NCBI RefSeq assembly: GCF_001682865.1
Contig: NZ_MAQX01000005.1
Coordinates: 16,930-80,929, forward strand
Length of the DNA stretch: 64,000 nucleotides
Reading direction: 5' to 3'
DNA from: Bacillus sp. FJAT-26390
GTDB lineage: Bacteria; Bacillota; Bacilli; Paenibacillales; Paenibacillaceae
Below, piece after piece: positions 26,001 through 34,870 of this stretch. The notes beneath the pieces are model-generated. The model searched no databases. It was not told the origin of the DNA and was given only the letters and a program-made list of their open reading frames with translations. Position numbers and translations under genes: made by a program. Position 1 is the first letter of the stretch, and each line of letters begins with the position of its first letter.

Positions 26001-26873
26001 CTAGCCGTACAAGGTTCCCGTGTTAATGACAGGAGTAGCGGCGCGATCGGACACGATCGACACCATTAAGTTGTTCACCATCGCAGCACGGCGCTCGTCG
26101 TCCAACGTGATCCCATTTGCTTCAAGCTGCCGAAGCGCCATATCTACCATGCCGACTGCACCCTCGACAATTTTGGAGCGCGCCGCCACGATTGCAATGG
26201 CTTGCTGGCGCTGAAGCATCGCACTTGCGATTTCCTGCGCATAAGCCAGATGGGTCAGACGCGTTTCCAGCACCTTCACTCCTGCGACCGCTAGCCGGTT
26301 TTGAAGCTCGCGGTTAAGCTCGGATGCCACCTCATCCGCATTGCCTCTTAGCGACAGCGCATCGTTGTCAGAGAAGATGTCATACGGATATTGAGCTGCA
26401 ATATGCCGAACGGCTGTCTCGCTCTGAATTTCTACAAATCTTTCGTAGTTATCGACATCAAAGGACGCTCTAGCCGTATCCATTACTTTAAAAACAACAA
26501 CCGCGCCGATTTCAACAGGGTTTCCTTCCGCATCATTCACTTTAAGCGTCTGGCTGTTGAAATTACGTACTTTTAACGAAATATTCGTCTTTGTCGTCAG
26601 CGGAAGCACCATCCACAAGCCGCTTTCAAGCACAGAGCCCATATACGTCCCGAAGAACGTAACGACCTTCGCTTGATTTGGCTGCACGATCATAAGCGAC
26701 GATAGGCATAGCGCAGACAACACCGTCAACAATACACCTGCTCCAATCAGAATAGCAGACCCGTTATCTTTCGACGCTTCAAATATAATTAGAAAAATAC
26801 CGCCGCCAGCAGCAACAACCGCAAACAGCAAAGCCATATAGCCACTCACATACCAGGCCTTCTTCTCATTCAT
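26001..26873 (-). CDS. SPFH/band 7 membrane protein
   Basis: The 290-residue protein has two N-terminal membrane helices (about residues 8-28 and 36-58) and then an SPFH/prohibitin-like domain (QPNQAKVVTFFGTYMGSVLESG, KVMDTARASFDVDNYERFVEIQSETAVRHIAAQYPYD) with a helical C-terminal part containing ASAMLQRQQAIAIVAARSKIVEG. Such proteins organise membrane microdomains. The start MNEKKAW is chosen since a G-rich ribosome site precedes it; an earlier in-frame ATG has none. The small RHH gene follows. Confidence 0.85.
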   Translation of the reverse strand: MNEKKAWYVSGYMALLFAVVAAGGGIFLIIFEASKDNGSAILIGAGVLLTVLSALCLSSLMIVQPNQAKVVTFFGTYMGSVLESGLWMVLPLTTKTNISLKVRNFNSQTLKVNDAEGNPVEIGAVVVFKVMDTARASFDVDNYERFVEIQSETAVRHIAAQYPYDIFSDNDALSLRGNADEVASELNRELQNRLAVAGVKVLETRLTHLAYAQEIASAMLQRQQAIAIVAARSKIVEGAVGMVDMALRQLEANGITLDDERRAAMVNNLMVSIVSDRAATPVINTGTLYG

Positions 26874-27042
26874 CGAACCCCACCCCTTTGTCATCATCCA
26901 CTATATTATTTTGATATAAAAATGATATCACTTTTTACAAATATAAGCAATCCCTCTCCGCTAAATTACTTATGCCTATTCGCAACAATAAGCGGTTGGC
27001 TTTCGTCACAAGAAACGAGAGAAGAAGACTGGGGTGATTGCT

Positions 27043-27519
27043 TTGAAATATGTTTTGATCCTTTTCATGCTTTCCTTTTCCACCGGCTGTACGAGCGAAA
27101 AGAACGCAACGTTAGAGCGGTCCGAGCCTCAGAGCTATCTCGAGCAAAAAGGATACTATATCGTCTCTAACGAAGGCATTGTATATAGCTACGAGCTAAC
27201 GAAGCAAAAAATTATTGAGCTGCCCTATATGATATATTGGGGTTTACAGTCCGCCGATCCTTCCGATTATTTTGGCAAAACCATTCAAGTCCAAAAGTTC
27301 ATCGTAACCAATCACCCGCTCAGCAAAGAGAAAGTCGACGTTTATGTCTATGTGGCGGATCACAAACCAATAGGAGGAACCTCGCACCCACACGGCGACG
27401 CGTCGGACGGCGGCTATTGGTCGATAGACGGCAAGACCTTAGAGGAGCTTCAGGATCAACCTTTTCAAGAATGGCGTGAACATTGGGTTGAGAAATACAC
27501 GAACACTACGCAAAATTAA
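27043..27519 (+). CDS. Lipoprotein of unknown function
   Basis: 158 residues from a TTG start; an in-frame GTG at 27034 lies inside the GGGGTG ribosome site and is less likely. The short hydrophobic N-terminus ends with the lipobox STGC, so it should be lipid-anchored on the outer face of the membrane. The mature part has mixed polar sequence with a notable SHPHGDASDGGYWSIDG segment. I do not recognise the family. It is the first of four plus-strand genes; the next starts 37 bases on. Confidence 0.65.
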   Translation: MKYVLILFMLSFSTGCTSEKNATLERSEPQSYLEQKGYYIVSNEGIVYSYELTKQKIIELPYMIYWGLQSADPSDYFGKTIQVQKFIVTNHPLSKEKVDVYVYVADHKPIGGTSHPHGDASDGGYWSIDGKTLEELQDQPFQEWREHWVEKYTNTTQN

Positions 27520-27556
27520 TCGTTACCTGTTGAATGTTGAATCGGAGGTTCTAAAC

Positions 27557-28426
27557 ATGACAATAAAACTTAATGTGAATGATATCGTTCAAAACCTTCG
27601 CACGCAGGGAGTAATCGACAGCCGCTCCGAGGTTAAAAATCAAATGGACGGTACGACGGACGGGCTTGTTTTCACCGTTCAAGTTAACGAAGCGCCAAAA
27701 TACGTGTTAAAGCTCGATCATCCGCAGCACATCTCTTTAGTCACACAGTTCAAACAAACCTATAGGGACAGCCCTCTTTTGCCTAAGCTTATCTACACAG
27801 CCCCTGATAACGCATTTTTTGTTTATTCCTACCTTACAGGAACAACCGCTTATAAACGCGGGTCGAAGGCGCAATGGCTGACGATTTTGGCAAGCGGGCT
27901 TATCAACCATTACAAACGCTTCAGCGATTCAGATAAATGGGGGTATTGGCTGGAGGAGCCTTGTGATACATGGCGTGACTTTCTGGCTCTTGCAGTGGAA
28001 TATGCTCGGGATCAGGTGGGGAGCCATCTGTCATTTAAGGATTACTCCGTCGTAAAGTCATTTGTAGAAAATACCGCGCTAGGCGAGGAACAGGACAGAT
28101 TTCTGCTTCATGGCGATTGCGGCGTCCACAATTTTGTCTTTGAACAGGATGCTCTAACCGGAGTTATCGACCCTTCACCGATTATCGGCCCTCCGCTCTA
28201 TGATTTCCTTTACGCTTTCTGCTCATCTCCTGATGATTTAAATCTAGAAACGTTAATGCCTGCATTCAGCTTGCTGCATCAGACCGGCATTTCACAATCG
28301 AAGCTCGTTGAAGAAGTCATCATTCAACTTTATTACCGCATAGCAATCTGCCTCAAGCATCATCCGCAAGATTTATCCGACTACTTGAAGGCTTGGAGCT
28401 ACTGGAAGACTTTAATCAGCCATTGA
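27557..28426 (+). CDS. Aminoglycoside-phosphotransferase-like (APH family) kinase
   Basis: 289 residues. The APH catalytic pattern is present: HGDCGVHNF (Brenner motif with HGD and the metal-binding Asn) near residue 200 and GVIDPSPIIGPPLYDFLYAF with the second metal aspartate. KYVLKLDHP holds a plausible ATP lysine. A GGAGG site precedes the ATG at 27557. The family phosphorylates many small molecules (aminoglycosides, choline, homoserine and others), so the substrate is open; resistance should not be assumed. Confidence 0.8.
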   Translation: MTIKLNVNDIVQNLRTQGVIDSRSEVKNQMDGTTDGLVFTVQVNEAPKYVLKLDHPQHISLVTQFKQTYRDSPLLPKLIYTAPDNAFFVYSYLTGTTAYKRGSKAQWLTILASGLINHYKRFSDSDKWGYWLEEPCDTWRDFLALAVEYARDQVGSHLSFKDYSVVKSFVENTALGEEQDRFLLHGDCGVHNFVFEQDALTGVIDPSPIIGPPLYDFLYAFCSSPDDLNLETLMPAFSLLHQTGISQSKLVEEVIIQLYYRIAICLKHHPQDLSDYLKAWSYWKTLISH

Positions 28427-28452
28427 TGTTTTCTGTTTTCTCAAAATAATCA

Positions 28453-28484
28453 TTGACCCTGACATTAATGTCACTGTTTATACT
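28453..28484 (+). promoter_or_regulatory. MerR-type promoter with operator in the spacer
   Basis: TTGACC (28453-28458) and TATACT (28479-28484) are 20 bases apart, which is too long for sigma-A alone. The spacer holds the perfect palindrome TGACATTAATGTCA (28460-28473). This is the layout of MerR-controlled promoters, in which the regulator untwists the DNA. The gene just downstream is a MerR protein. Confidence 0.75.
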
Positions 28485-28520
28485 GATGCTATACCATTCT
28501 CATAAACCCGGGGGCTTGCT

Positions 28521-28886
28521 ATGAAAATTGGTGAATTATCGCGGACAACAGGCGTCAGCATTCGTTCTCTGCGCTATTACGAGCAGCAAGGCTTGATCAC
28601 ATCCGTCCGTCAGCCTAACGGTTACCGTGAATATACGCTTCTAACGATAGAGACGGTGGAGACGGTCAAGCTTTATTTGAATCTTGGCTTAACGACGGAG
28701 CAGATTGCCAGTTTTCTTACTTGCGTACTTCAAAATAAAGAGGCATTTTGCACTGAAGTGATGCCGGTTTACCGCAAAAAGTTGGCTGAAATCGAGCGGC
28801 AAATTGTTGAGCTGAACCAAATTAAAGCGAATTTGATCGACCGAATCGCCTTTCTTGGACAGCAAGAGCAAGGAAATGATGAATAG
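28521..28886 (+). CDS. MerR-family transcriptional regulator
   Basis: 121 residues. The N-terminal winged helix is typical (MKIGELSRTTGVSIRSLRYY, then GLITSVRQPNGYREY), followed by a dimerisation coiled coil (about 85-110). Cysteines at about 68 and 77 (FLTCVLQNKEAFC) lie where effector or redox sensing occurs in the family. The gene lies behind a MerR-type promoter and 20 bases before a thioredoxin gene, so it probably controls itself and the thioredoxin. The signal is unknown; thiol stress is a reasonable guess. Confidence 0.85.
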   Translation: MKIGELSRTTGVSIRSLRYYEQQGLITSVRQPNGYREYTLLTIETVETVKLYLNLGLTTEQIASFLTCVLQNKEAFCTEVMPVYRKKLAEIERQIVELNQIKANLIDRIAFLGQQEQGNDE

Positions 28887-28906
28887 GAATAAGGAGGGAA
28901 ATACAG

Positions 28907-29224
28907 ATGGCCATTATGAACGCGGAATCAGACAGCATGCTGAAGTCGATCGTTAGCGAGGGCGTCGTTCTTGTCGACTATAGCGCGCCTTTTTGCCCGC
29001 CCTGCAAGACACTGCTCGGAGTATTAGATGAGCTCGACCAGGAGATGAACGGCAGAGTCAGTATCGTGAAGGTGAATTGCGAGGATTTGCCGGCATCCGC
29101 CTCAGAGGCAGGCGTGTTAGGCACGCCGACCGTTATCGTCTATAAGGATGGGCAGGCGATGGATAAGCTGGTCGGGCTGCGCCCCAAATCTCTTTACCAA
29201 GCGGTAGTCGAAAAGCATTTGTAA
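28907..29224 (+). CDS. Thioredoxin-family protein with CPPC active site
   Basis: 105 residues with the thioredoxin fold: VVLVDYSAPFCPPCKTLLGVL, then VSIVKVNCEDLPASASEAGVLGTPTVIVYKDGQ with the cis-proline (GTPT). The active site is CPPC instead of the usual CGPC, which is expected to change the redox potential. A GGAGG site precedes the ATG. Co-expressed with the MerR gene. Confidence 0.88.
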   Translation: MAIMNAESDSMLKSIVSEGVVLVDYSAPFCPPCKTLLGVLDELDQEMNGRVSIVKVNCEDLPASASEAGVLGTPTVIVYKDGQAMDKLVGLRPKSLYQAVVEKHL

Positions 29225-29634
29225 AATCACGCTGCATCAGCGCCCCAACTGAAACTCGCAAGGGGACAACGAAAACGCATCATTCTTCAGTCCTCTTGCC
29301 GTAAGCAGGGGCGCATGACTTGCAGCAGATGCTAGCCTCCGGGCGATCTGTTGCTCCAACGGACAGAGAACACCGCTGCCTGAATAATGAACAGGAAAAC
29401 CTCCTGTTAAATCAAGAAATATCCGGCGAAAATCAGCTTTAGATGGATTTTCTCCCGCTAATTCTCTATCCCTCACCTCGCTTGATGCGTTAACGCTCAT
29501 TTTAACTGGAGATTTTCCAGCTAAATGCTCGGTTCATTCTTTTACTGAAAAATTAGCTGGAGAAATTCCCGTTATTTGTGCCGAGCTGCAATAATTCGAG
29601 GTACAGGCGGGGTTTGAGTTACTGAAGACATGCC
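29225..29634. other. Intergenic region with four spaced hairpins
   Basis: About 410 noncoding bases. The right half carries four 19-base imperfect palindromes centred near 29399, 29450, 29513 and 29564. The left half (29225-29385) shows nothing recognisable. An 87-codon minus-strand frame crosses the region but has no ribosome site or family resemblance. Confidence 0.5.
29390..29573. repeat. Diverged hairpin repeat set (period about 114 bp as dimer)
   Basis: Four elements of form NNNNGGA-N5-TCCNNNN at 29390-29408, 29441-29459, 29504-29522 and 29555-29573. The first and third resemble each other (AACAGGA.. and AACTGGA.., both followed by TAAAT), as do the second and fourth. Spacings are 51, 63 and 51 bases. 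Confidence 0.6.
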
Positions 29635-29668
29635 AAACGAGCCTTAGAAGCGATTCTAAGGCTCGTTT
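29635..29668 (-). terminator. Terminator after urtE (possibly bidirectional)
   Basis: A perfect 15-bp stem (29635-29649 with 29654-29668, loop GCGA). The plus side is followed by TTTTCC and the minus side by UUUGG, so the U tail is short in either direction. It lies 26 bases after the urtE stop. Confidence 0.7.
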
Positions 29669-29693
29669 TCCATTGTTTTAAACCGAACCAATC

Positions 29694-30395
29694 TTATACC
29701 GTCAAATATTTGCGAATAACCTCATCGCTCAGCGACTCCAAGCCGCCTTCCCATACGACCGCGCCCTTCTCAAGCACGTAGAAGTAATCGCCGACGCTCT
29801 TCACAAACTCCAAGCTTTGCTCCACCAGCAGAATCGCCGTCCTGCCATCGGCTTTAATCGACCGAATAACATCCCGTATATCATCTACGATGGAGGGCTG
29901 AATCCCTTCGCAGGGTTCATCGAGCAGCAGCACCTCGGGTTTTGAGGCAAGCGCCCTTGCGAATGCAAGCTGCTGCTGCTGCCCGCCGCTGAGATCACCG
30001 CCGCGGCGCGTGTACATAGTCGGAAGCACCGGGAACTTGGCGATTGCCTCCTCCGGAATAGCGGCAGCCTTCGACCGCGAGGCTTCGAGTCCGAGCAGCA
30101 AGTTTTCATAGACCGACAGCTGACCAAATATTTCGCGGCCCTGCGGCACGTAGCCGATTCCGCTTTTTGCCCGCAGTCCCGGCGCCTTCTTCGTCAGTTC
30201 CTTTCCGTTGTACGATACGGAGCCTCCCCTTGCCTTCAGCAGTCCCATAATGCTTTTCATAAGCGTCGTCTTGCCGACGCCATTGCGCCCAAGCAGGCAG
30301 ACAACCTGCCCTTGCTTCACCTTTAGCGATACGTCTCGCAAAATAACGCTTTCCCCATATCCGGCCTCAAGCTGTTGAACGGCTAACATCGGCAT
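29694..30395 (-). CDS. urtE: Urea ABC transporter ATP-binding protein UrtE
   Basis: Second of the two ATPases of the urea importer, in the branched-chain amino acid (LivF) class. 233 residues with Walker A GRNGVGKTT, signature LSGGQQQQLAFARAL and Walker B VLLLDEPCEGIQPSIV, the last being typical for UrtE. The ATG lies inside the end of urtD; a second ATG two codons later has better spacing from AAGGCGGG and could be the real start. It is the last gene of the operon. Confidence 0.9.
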   Translation of the reverse strand: MPMLAVQQLEAGYGESVILRDVSLKVKQGQVVCLLGRNGVGKTTLMKSIMGLLKARGGSVSYNGKELTKKAPGLRAKSGIGYVPQGREIFGQLSVYENLLLGLEASRSKAAAIPEEAIAKFPVLPTMYTRRGGDLSGGQQQQLAFARALASKPEVLLLDEPCEGIQPSIVDDIRDVIRSIKADGRTAILLVEQSLEFVKSVGDYFYVLEKGAVVWEGGLESLSDEVIRKYLTV

Positions 30396-31143
30396 CCCGC
30401 CTTTTCCCCAAATACACTTCAGCTACGCGGTCATCCCGCTGAATCTCATCCATCGTGCCTTCCTTAAGCAGCCGTCCCTCATGCATGACCGTAACCTTGC
30501 TCGCAAAGTTGCGGACAAACTCCATATCATGCTCAACGACAACGATCGAACGCTTGCGGGCAATTTGATGAAGCAGCTCACCCGTCTTATCCGTTTCCTT
30601 GTCCGTCATCCCTGCTACCGGTTCATCAAGCAGCAATATTTCCGGCTCCTGGAGCAGCATCATACCGATCTCCAGCCACTGCTTCTCGCCATGCGACAAA
30701 CCGCCGGCCCGCCACTCCGCTTTCTTCTGGAGACCTATCATCACAAGCTGACCGTCGATTCGCGCGCGCTGCTCCTCCTCCATCTTAGCGAAGAGAGTGG
30801 CGAATACGCCGCGCTTCTGCCGCATCGCGATCTCCAAATTTTCAGCAACGGTCATAGACGGGAAGATCGAAGGCGCTTGAAACTTGCGGCCGATGCCAAG
30901 CTCTGCGATCTGATGCTCCTTCTTCTTCGTAATGTCCACCTTGCCCCCAAACGTTACCCGGCCTGCCGTTGGCCTCACCTTGCCGCAGATCACATCCAGC
31001 ATCGTCGTTTTGCCGGCGCCATTCGGGCCGATCAGGAAACGCAGCTCGCCTTTTTCCAATTGCAAATTCATCCCTTGGATCGCTTTAAACCCGTCAAAAT
31101 CAACCGTCACATCATCACACAGCAGGATTGCGGACTCCTTCAT
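30367..31143 (-). CDS. urtD: Urea ABC transporter ATP-binding protein UrtD
   Basis: LivG-class ATPase, 258 residues: Walker [10 protein letters not shown], signature [15 protein letters not shown] (the SHGEKQ form is typical for UrtD), Walker [17 protein letters not shown] and the LRFLIGPNG start of the nucleotide site. It overlaps urtC by 29 bases and urtE by 29 bases; a GAGGAGG site lies in the end of urtC. Works with UrtE as the energy-coupling pair. Confidence 0.92.
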   Translation of the reverse strand: MKESAILLCDDVTVDFDGFKAIQGMNLQLEKGELRFLIGPNGAGKTTMLDVICGKVRPTAGRVTFGGKVDITKKKEHQIAELGIGRKFQAPSIFPSMTVAENLEIAMRQKRGVFATLFAKMEEEQRARIDGQLVMIGLQKKAEWRAGGLSHGEKQWLEIGMMLLQEPEILLLDEPVAGMTDKETDKTGELLHQIARKRSIVVVEHDMEFVRNFASKVTVMHEGRLLKEGTMDEIQRDDRVAEVYLGKRRDADVSRSTA

Positions 31144-32197
31144 GCTTCGGTTCCCTCCTCTTTTTGCGGAATTTCAATTGGCTAACCAAACCCGCGACGC
31201 CTTTTGGCATAAACACGACGACCACCACGAACAGCAAGCCCATAAAGAACAGCCAGCCTTCGGGATACGCCGTACTGAACTCGCTTTTTGCCCAGTTCAT
31301 TAGAATGGCGCCAAGCGCTGCGCCAACGAGCGTTCCACGACCGCCAATTGCCACCCACAACACCATTTCTATCGAAGGCACAATGCCGAGCATGGACGGG
31401 GAAATAATGCCGACATGAAGCACGAACAGCATGCCTGCAATACCCGCAATTCCGGCAGAGATCGTAAACACCACCATTTGATAAATCGCTGGATTGTAGC
31501 CAATAAATCGAACGCGGTTCTCGCCGTCGCGAATCGCGCGAAGCACTTTGCCGAAACGGCTGCCGATTACGAAACGACAAAATATGAATATGCCAATGAG
31601 TGCAGCGACCGTAATATAGTAAAGCACGCGCTTCGTATCCGGTGAGCCAATCGAAAATCCAAGCACGGTAGAGTAGCCTGTTATTCCATTCGTCCCGCCC
31701 GTGAAGGCTTGTTGGCCAATGAGCAGCGTTGTCGTAATAATAACGAGCGCCTGCGTCAAAATCGTAAAGTACACGCCGCGAATCCGGTTGCGGAACGTGA
31801 CATAACCAAGCACCAGCGCGAGCAGTGCAGGTATCGCAATTCCCATCGCAACCGCAAACCAGAAGCTTTGGAATGGCTGCCAAAACAGCGGAAGCTCCTT
31901 AAGGCCGCTCCAGCCCATAAAATCCGGCGGCTTCCCCCCGCTTGCTTCCAGCTTCAAATACATCGCCATCGCATACGCGCCAAGCCCGAAGAAAATGCCG
32001 TGACCGAGGCTTAATATCCCCGTAAAGCCCCATATTAGATCAAGCCCAAGCGCAACTATAGCAAAGGCTAGAAATTTCGCCAGCAGATTAAGTCGAAAAT
32101 CACTTACAAAGAGCGGTGCCGAGAATAGCGCGGCAGCCGCAGCGGCATATCCAATCAGTATCCATATTCGCTGAGGCGTAAACTTTTGCAATCGCAT
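31115..32197 (-). CDS. urtC: Urea ABC transporter permease UrtC
   Basis: LivM-class membrane subunit, 360 residues with about ten helices. Family features are [28 protein letters not shown] near residue 50 and the UrtC-specific insertion with [13 protein letters not shown]. The C-terminal region ends with a basic tail. An AAGGTGGG site precedes the ATG. Partner of UrtB in the translocation pore. Confidence 0.92.
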   Translation of the reverse strand: MRLQKFTPQRIWILIGYAAAAAALFSAPLFVSDFRLNLLAKFLAFAIVALGLDLIWGFTGILSLGHGIFFGLGAYAMAMYLKLEASGGKPPDFMGWSGLKELPLFWQPFQSFWFAVAMGIAIPALLALVLGYVTFRNRIRGVYFTILTQALVIITTTLLIGQQAFTGGTNGITGYSTVLGFSIGSPDTKRVLYYITVAALIGIFIFCRFVIGSRFGKVLRAIRDGENRVRFIGYNPAIYQMVVFTISAGIAGIAGMLFVLHVGIISPSMLGIVPSIEMVLWVAIGGRGTLVGAALGAILMNWAKSEFSTAYPEGWLFFMGLLFVVVVVFMPKGVAGLVSQLKFRKKRREPKHEGVRNPAV

Positions 32198-32218
32198 GAG
32201 CGTCCCACCTTCCTTATC

Positions 32219-33124
32219 TTAATCAAGCGACCGCGAACGCATCGCAACGAGCCCCATTGGCTTCCATTGAAGGAAAGCCACTATGCAGACAAACACCAGC
32301 ACCTTGCCAAGCGATGCATTCGTCCAATACTCAAACAGCGTATTGAACATGCCGATCCCCGTAGCACCCAGAACCGTTCCGACAAGCTTGCCGACGCCGC
32401 CAAGCACGACGACCATAAACGCGTCGACGATATAGTAGGTGCCAAGCGAGGGGCCTATTGGCCCGATCAGCGTTAACGCACAACCCGCGATTCCGGCAAT
32501 TCCGGAGCCAATAGCAAATGTCATCGAATCAACCCGCCGCGTCGATACGCCAAGGCATGCTGCCATGTCACGGTTTTGCATAACCGCGCGCATCCTTCTT
32601 CCCTCATGGCTGCGGTAGATGTAGAAATACATCGCCACCAAGCAGGAAATGACGAGTGCGATAATAAAAAGCCGTTTATAAGGAAGCAGAGTTCCATCCA
32701 TAATCTTTAAGCCGCCGTTTAACCATGCCGGACTTGTAACCGCCACGTTTGGCGCGCCGAAGATCGACCTCGCAAGCTGCTGCAGCACAAGACCAACGCC
32801 CCATGTCGCAAGCAGGCTATCCAGCGGACGTCCGTATAAGAAACGGATAAGAGACATTTCGAGAATGAGGCCAAACAAAAACGCAATCGCAAAGCTAACC
32901 GGAACGGCGAGCACGAAATACCAGTCGAACATCGATTTTGGCAAATAATCATGGAATAGATTTTGCGTTAAATAAGTGGAGTAAGCTCCAATCATAATCA
33001 ACTCGCCGTGCGCCATGTTGATGACCTTCATTAAGCCAAACGTAATGGCTAGCCCAAGCGCCACCAGAAGCAAAATAGAGCTAATACTCAAACCGTTAAA
33101 TAGCTGCAGCAGAAACACTTCCAT
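32219..33124 (-). CDS. urtB: Urea ABC transporter permease UrtB
   Basis: LivH-class permease, 301 residues, with eight or more membrane helices and the conserved [19 protein letters not shown] stretch near residue 40 and [15 protein letters not shown] before it. The start at 33124 (MEVFLLQ) is preferred, since GGGGTGG lies just before it, over an ATG nine codons upstream. It lies between urtA and urtC and is separated from urtA by about 130 bases. Confidence 0.92.
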   Translation of the reverse strand: MEVFLLQLFNGLSISSILLLVALGLAITFGLMKVINMAHGELIMIGAYSTYLTQNLFHDYLPKSMFDWYFVLAVPVSFAIAFLFGLILEMSLIRFLYGRPLDSLLATWGVGLVLQQLARSIFGAPNVAVTSPAWLNGGLKIMDGTLLPYKRLFIIALVISCLVAMYFYIYRSHEGRRMRAVMQNRDMAACLGVSTRRVDSMTFAIGSGIAGIAGCALTLIGPIGPSLGTYYIVDAFMVVVLGGVGKLVGTVLGATGIGMFNTLFEYWTNASLGKVLVFVCIVAFLQWKPMGLVAMRSRSLD

Positions 33125-33252
33125 ATGACCACCCCTTTCATGCATGAACATCAGCTGTCATCACCGCTTCGATAAAACAGAAGGGAAGCATTCGAAGCGA
33201 TCGAATACTCCCCCATGCATTGCTGCGTATTAGACCATGACCTGCTTATGAA

Positions 33253-34527
33253 TTATTCCGTTGGTTGAATGCTTGCCGCCCAGTCATAACCCTTCAGATA
33301 CGGATCAGGCTTAACAGCTTCGCCCGAATTCCACAATTCCTTGAATTGACCGTCAGCTTGCACCTCACCGATCCGAACCGTTTTGTAAATGTGCTGTGTA
33401 GCGCCATCGATTTTCACTTTGCCTTCTGGAGCATCCCACTCCAGCTCTTTTGCCGCTTCCTTCACCTTATCCACTTCTATAGAACCTGCCTTCTCAACCG
33501 CTGCTGCCCATAAGTAAACCGCCGTGTAGCCAGCTTCGATCGGATCTGCCGTTACGCGCTCGTCACCGTATTTCTTTTTGTAGTTTTCGACGAACGTTTT
33601 GTTTGCTGGCGTATCCGTCGTTTGGTAGTAGTTCCATGCCGCCAAATGACCTTCCAGCACATCGACGCCGATACCGCGAATTTCTTCCTCTGCTACCGAT
33701 ACAGACAAGGTCGTCAAGTCCTTTGCCGTAATTCCTGCATCCTTCAATTGCTTGAAGAAAGCGACGTTGCTATCGCCGTTAAGCGTGTTGTATACGACAT
33801 CCGGCTTTGCTGCTTTAATTTTGCTGATCAGCGTGCTGTAATCCGTGTGGCCAAGCGGCGTGTATTCTTCGCCAACCAACTCGCCGCCTTCAGCCTTCAA
33901 CTGCTCTTTGATAACGAGGTTTGCCGTACGAGGGAATACATAATCCGATCCGAGCAAGTAAAACTTTTTGCCGCGGTTCTCAAGCAGCCACGAAACCGAA
34001 GGAACGATCTGTTGGTTGGTCGTTGCGCCTGTGTAAAAAATATTCGGGGAAGATTCAAGCCCTTCGTATTGCACCGGATACCAGAGCAAGCCGTTCAGCT
34101 CTTCGAATACCGGCTTCATCGCCTTACGGCTAGCAGATGTCCATCCGCCGAACACCGTTGCGACCTTATCCTCGGAGATCAGCTTGCGGGCTTTCTCTGC
34201 GAAGGTCGGCCAATCCGATGCTCCGTCTTCAAGCACGGGTACGATTTTTTTGCCCAATACGCCGCCAGCGGCATTAATCTCATCAATCGCCATCATTTCC
34301 GCATCGATTACCGACACCTCGCTTATGGCCATCGTGCCGCTCTGCGAGTGCAAAATTCCTACTTTAATTTCCCCCTCTGCGCTTGCTCCCGTATTTGCTG
34401 TATTTGTTGCCTTATCCGTCTCCCCATTCGTAGATGCTGGTTTGTTGTTACTAGCTCCACAGCCCGCCAATACTAGCGATAATGCCACAAGCAACAAGCT
34501 AAACTGATAAAACATTCTCTTTTTCAT
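33253..34527 (-). CDS. urtA: Urea-binding lipoprotein UrtA
   Basis: Substrate-binding protein of the urea importer, 424 residues, with a type II signal peptide and lipobox LAGC. Typical UrtA segments are [49 protein letters not shown] and [15 protein letters not shown]. It differs from amide-binding FmdD relatives, but the two are similar, so short amides cannot be excluded. The start at 34527 follows a GGGGAGTGGG ribosome site; the frame is open 27 codons further upstream. A nitrogen-regulated promoter precedes it. Confidence 0.93.
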   Translation of the reverse strand: MKKRMFYQFSLLLVALSLVLAGCGASNNKPASTNGETDKATNTANTGASAEGEIKVGILHSQSGTMAISEVSVIDAEMMAIDEINAAGGVLGKKIVPVLEDGASDWPTFAEKARKLISEDKVATVFGGWTSASRKAMKPVFEELNGLLWYPVQYEGLESSPNIFYTGATTNQQIVPSVSWLLENRGKKFYLLGSDYVFPRTANLVIKEQLKAEGGELVGEEYTPLGHTDYSTLISKIKAAKPDVVYNTLNGDSNVAFFKQLKDAGITAKDLTTLSVSVAEEEIRGIGVDVLEGHLAAWNYYQTTDTPANKTFVENYKKKYGDERVTADPIEAGYTAVYLWAAAVEKAGSIEVDKVKEAAKELEWDAPEGKVKIDGATQHIYKTVRIGEVQADGQFKELWNSGEAVKPDPYLKGYDWAASIQPTE

Positions 34528-34606
34528 ATTCCCACTCCCCAAATTGTTATATTTGTCTCTATATCCGAACAATCCCTTGGAATAGACTTCCAATGTTCGT
34601 GCTTTC

Positions 34607-34636
34607 ATTATAGTTTGCCCATTATATGGATGTCAA
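34607..34636 (-). promoter_or_regulatory. Sigma-A promoter of urtABCDE
   Basis: TTGACA (34631-34636), 18 bases, TATAAT (34607-34612) on the minus strand. The leader is about 70 nt. The minus-35 hexamer is part of a GlnR/TnrA box. Confidence 0.75.
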
Positions 34637-34647
34637 TATAGTTTACA
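34631..34647. promoter_or_regulatory. GlnR/TnrA box overlapping the urtA minus-35
   Basis: TGTCA-N7-TTACA, an exact match to TGTNA-N7-TNACA. Overlap with the minus-35 suggests repression when nitrogen is rich. A second, one-mismatch site (34713-34729) lies further upstream. Confidence 0.7.
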
Positions 34648-34712
34648 TATAAATTTTAAAGGATAAAATTTTATTGAAAAATGGGCTTTTTGGGGGATTT
34701 TCCTGCGTTTAA

Positions 34713-34729
34713 CGTTATGTATAATGACA
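34713..34729. promoter_or_regulatory. Second GlnR/TnrA-like box upstream of urtA
   Basis: Read on minus, TGTCA-N7-TAACG, with one mismatch from the consensus. It carries the same TAACG end as the downstream box of the riboswitch gene. Its centre is about 120 bases upstream of the transcription start. Confidence 0.4.
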
Positions 34730-34807
34730 TATTGGATAGATTACATTTTCATATATGATTGAAAAGGGTTATTTATGATAGAAATTATAACATTAGGTTC
34801 TTGCGCG

Positions 34808-34849
34808 TAAAAAAAAGCCCAACTCAAGGCTCATGCCTTGAAATGGGCT
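34808..34849 (-). terminator. Terminator of the siderophore-binding lipoprotein gene
   Basis: Outer stem AGCCCA/TGGGCT and inner stem CAAGGC/GCCTTG with loop TCAT, followed on minus by about eight U (34809-34816). Confidence 0.88.
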
Positions 34850-34870
34850 CGTACGATTATTCGATCACAT

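Noticed and set aside
29237..29500. 87-codon minus-strand frame between trx and urtE
   Set aside because: It crosses hairpin elements, has no ribosome site and no recognisable fold; at most a decayed fragment.
33622..34476. 284-codon plus-strand frame
   Set aside because: Antisense to urtA, no ribosome site, no family resemblance.
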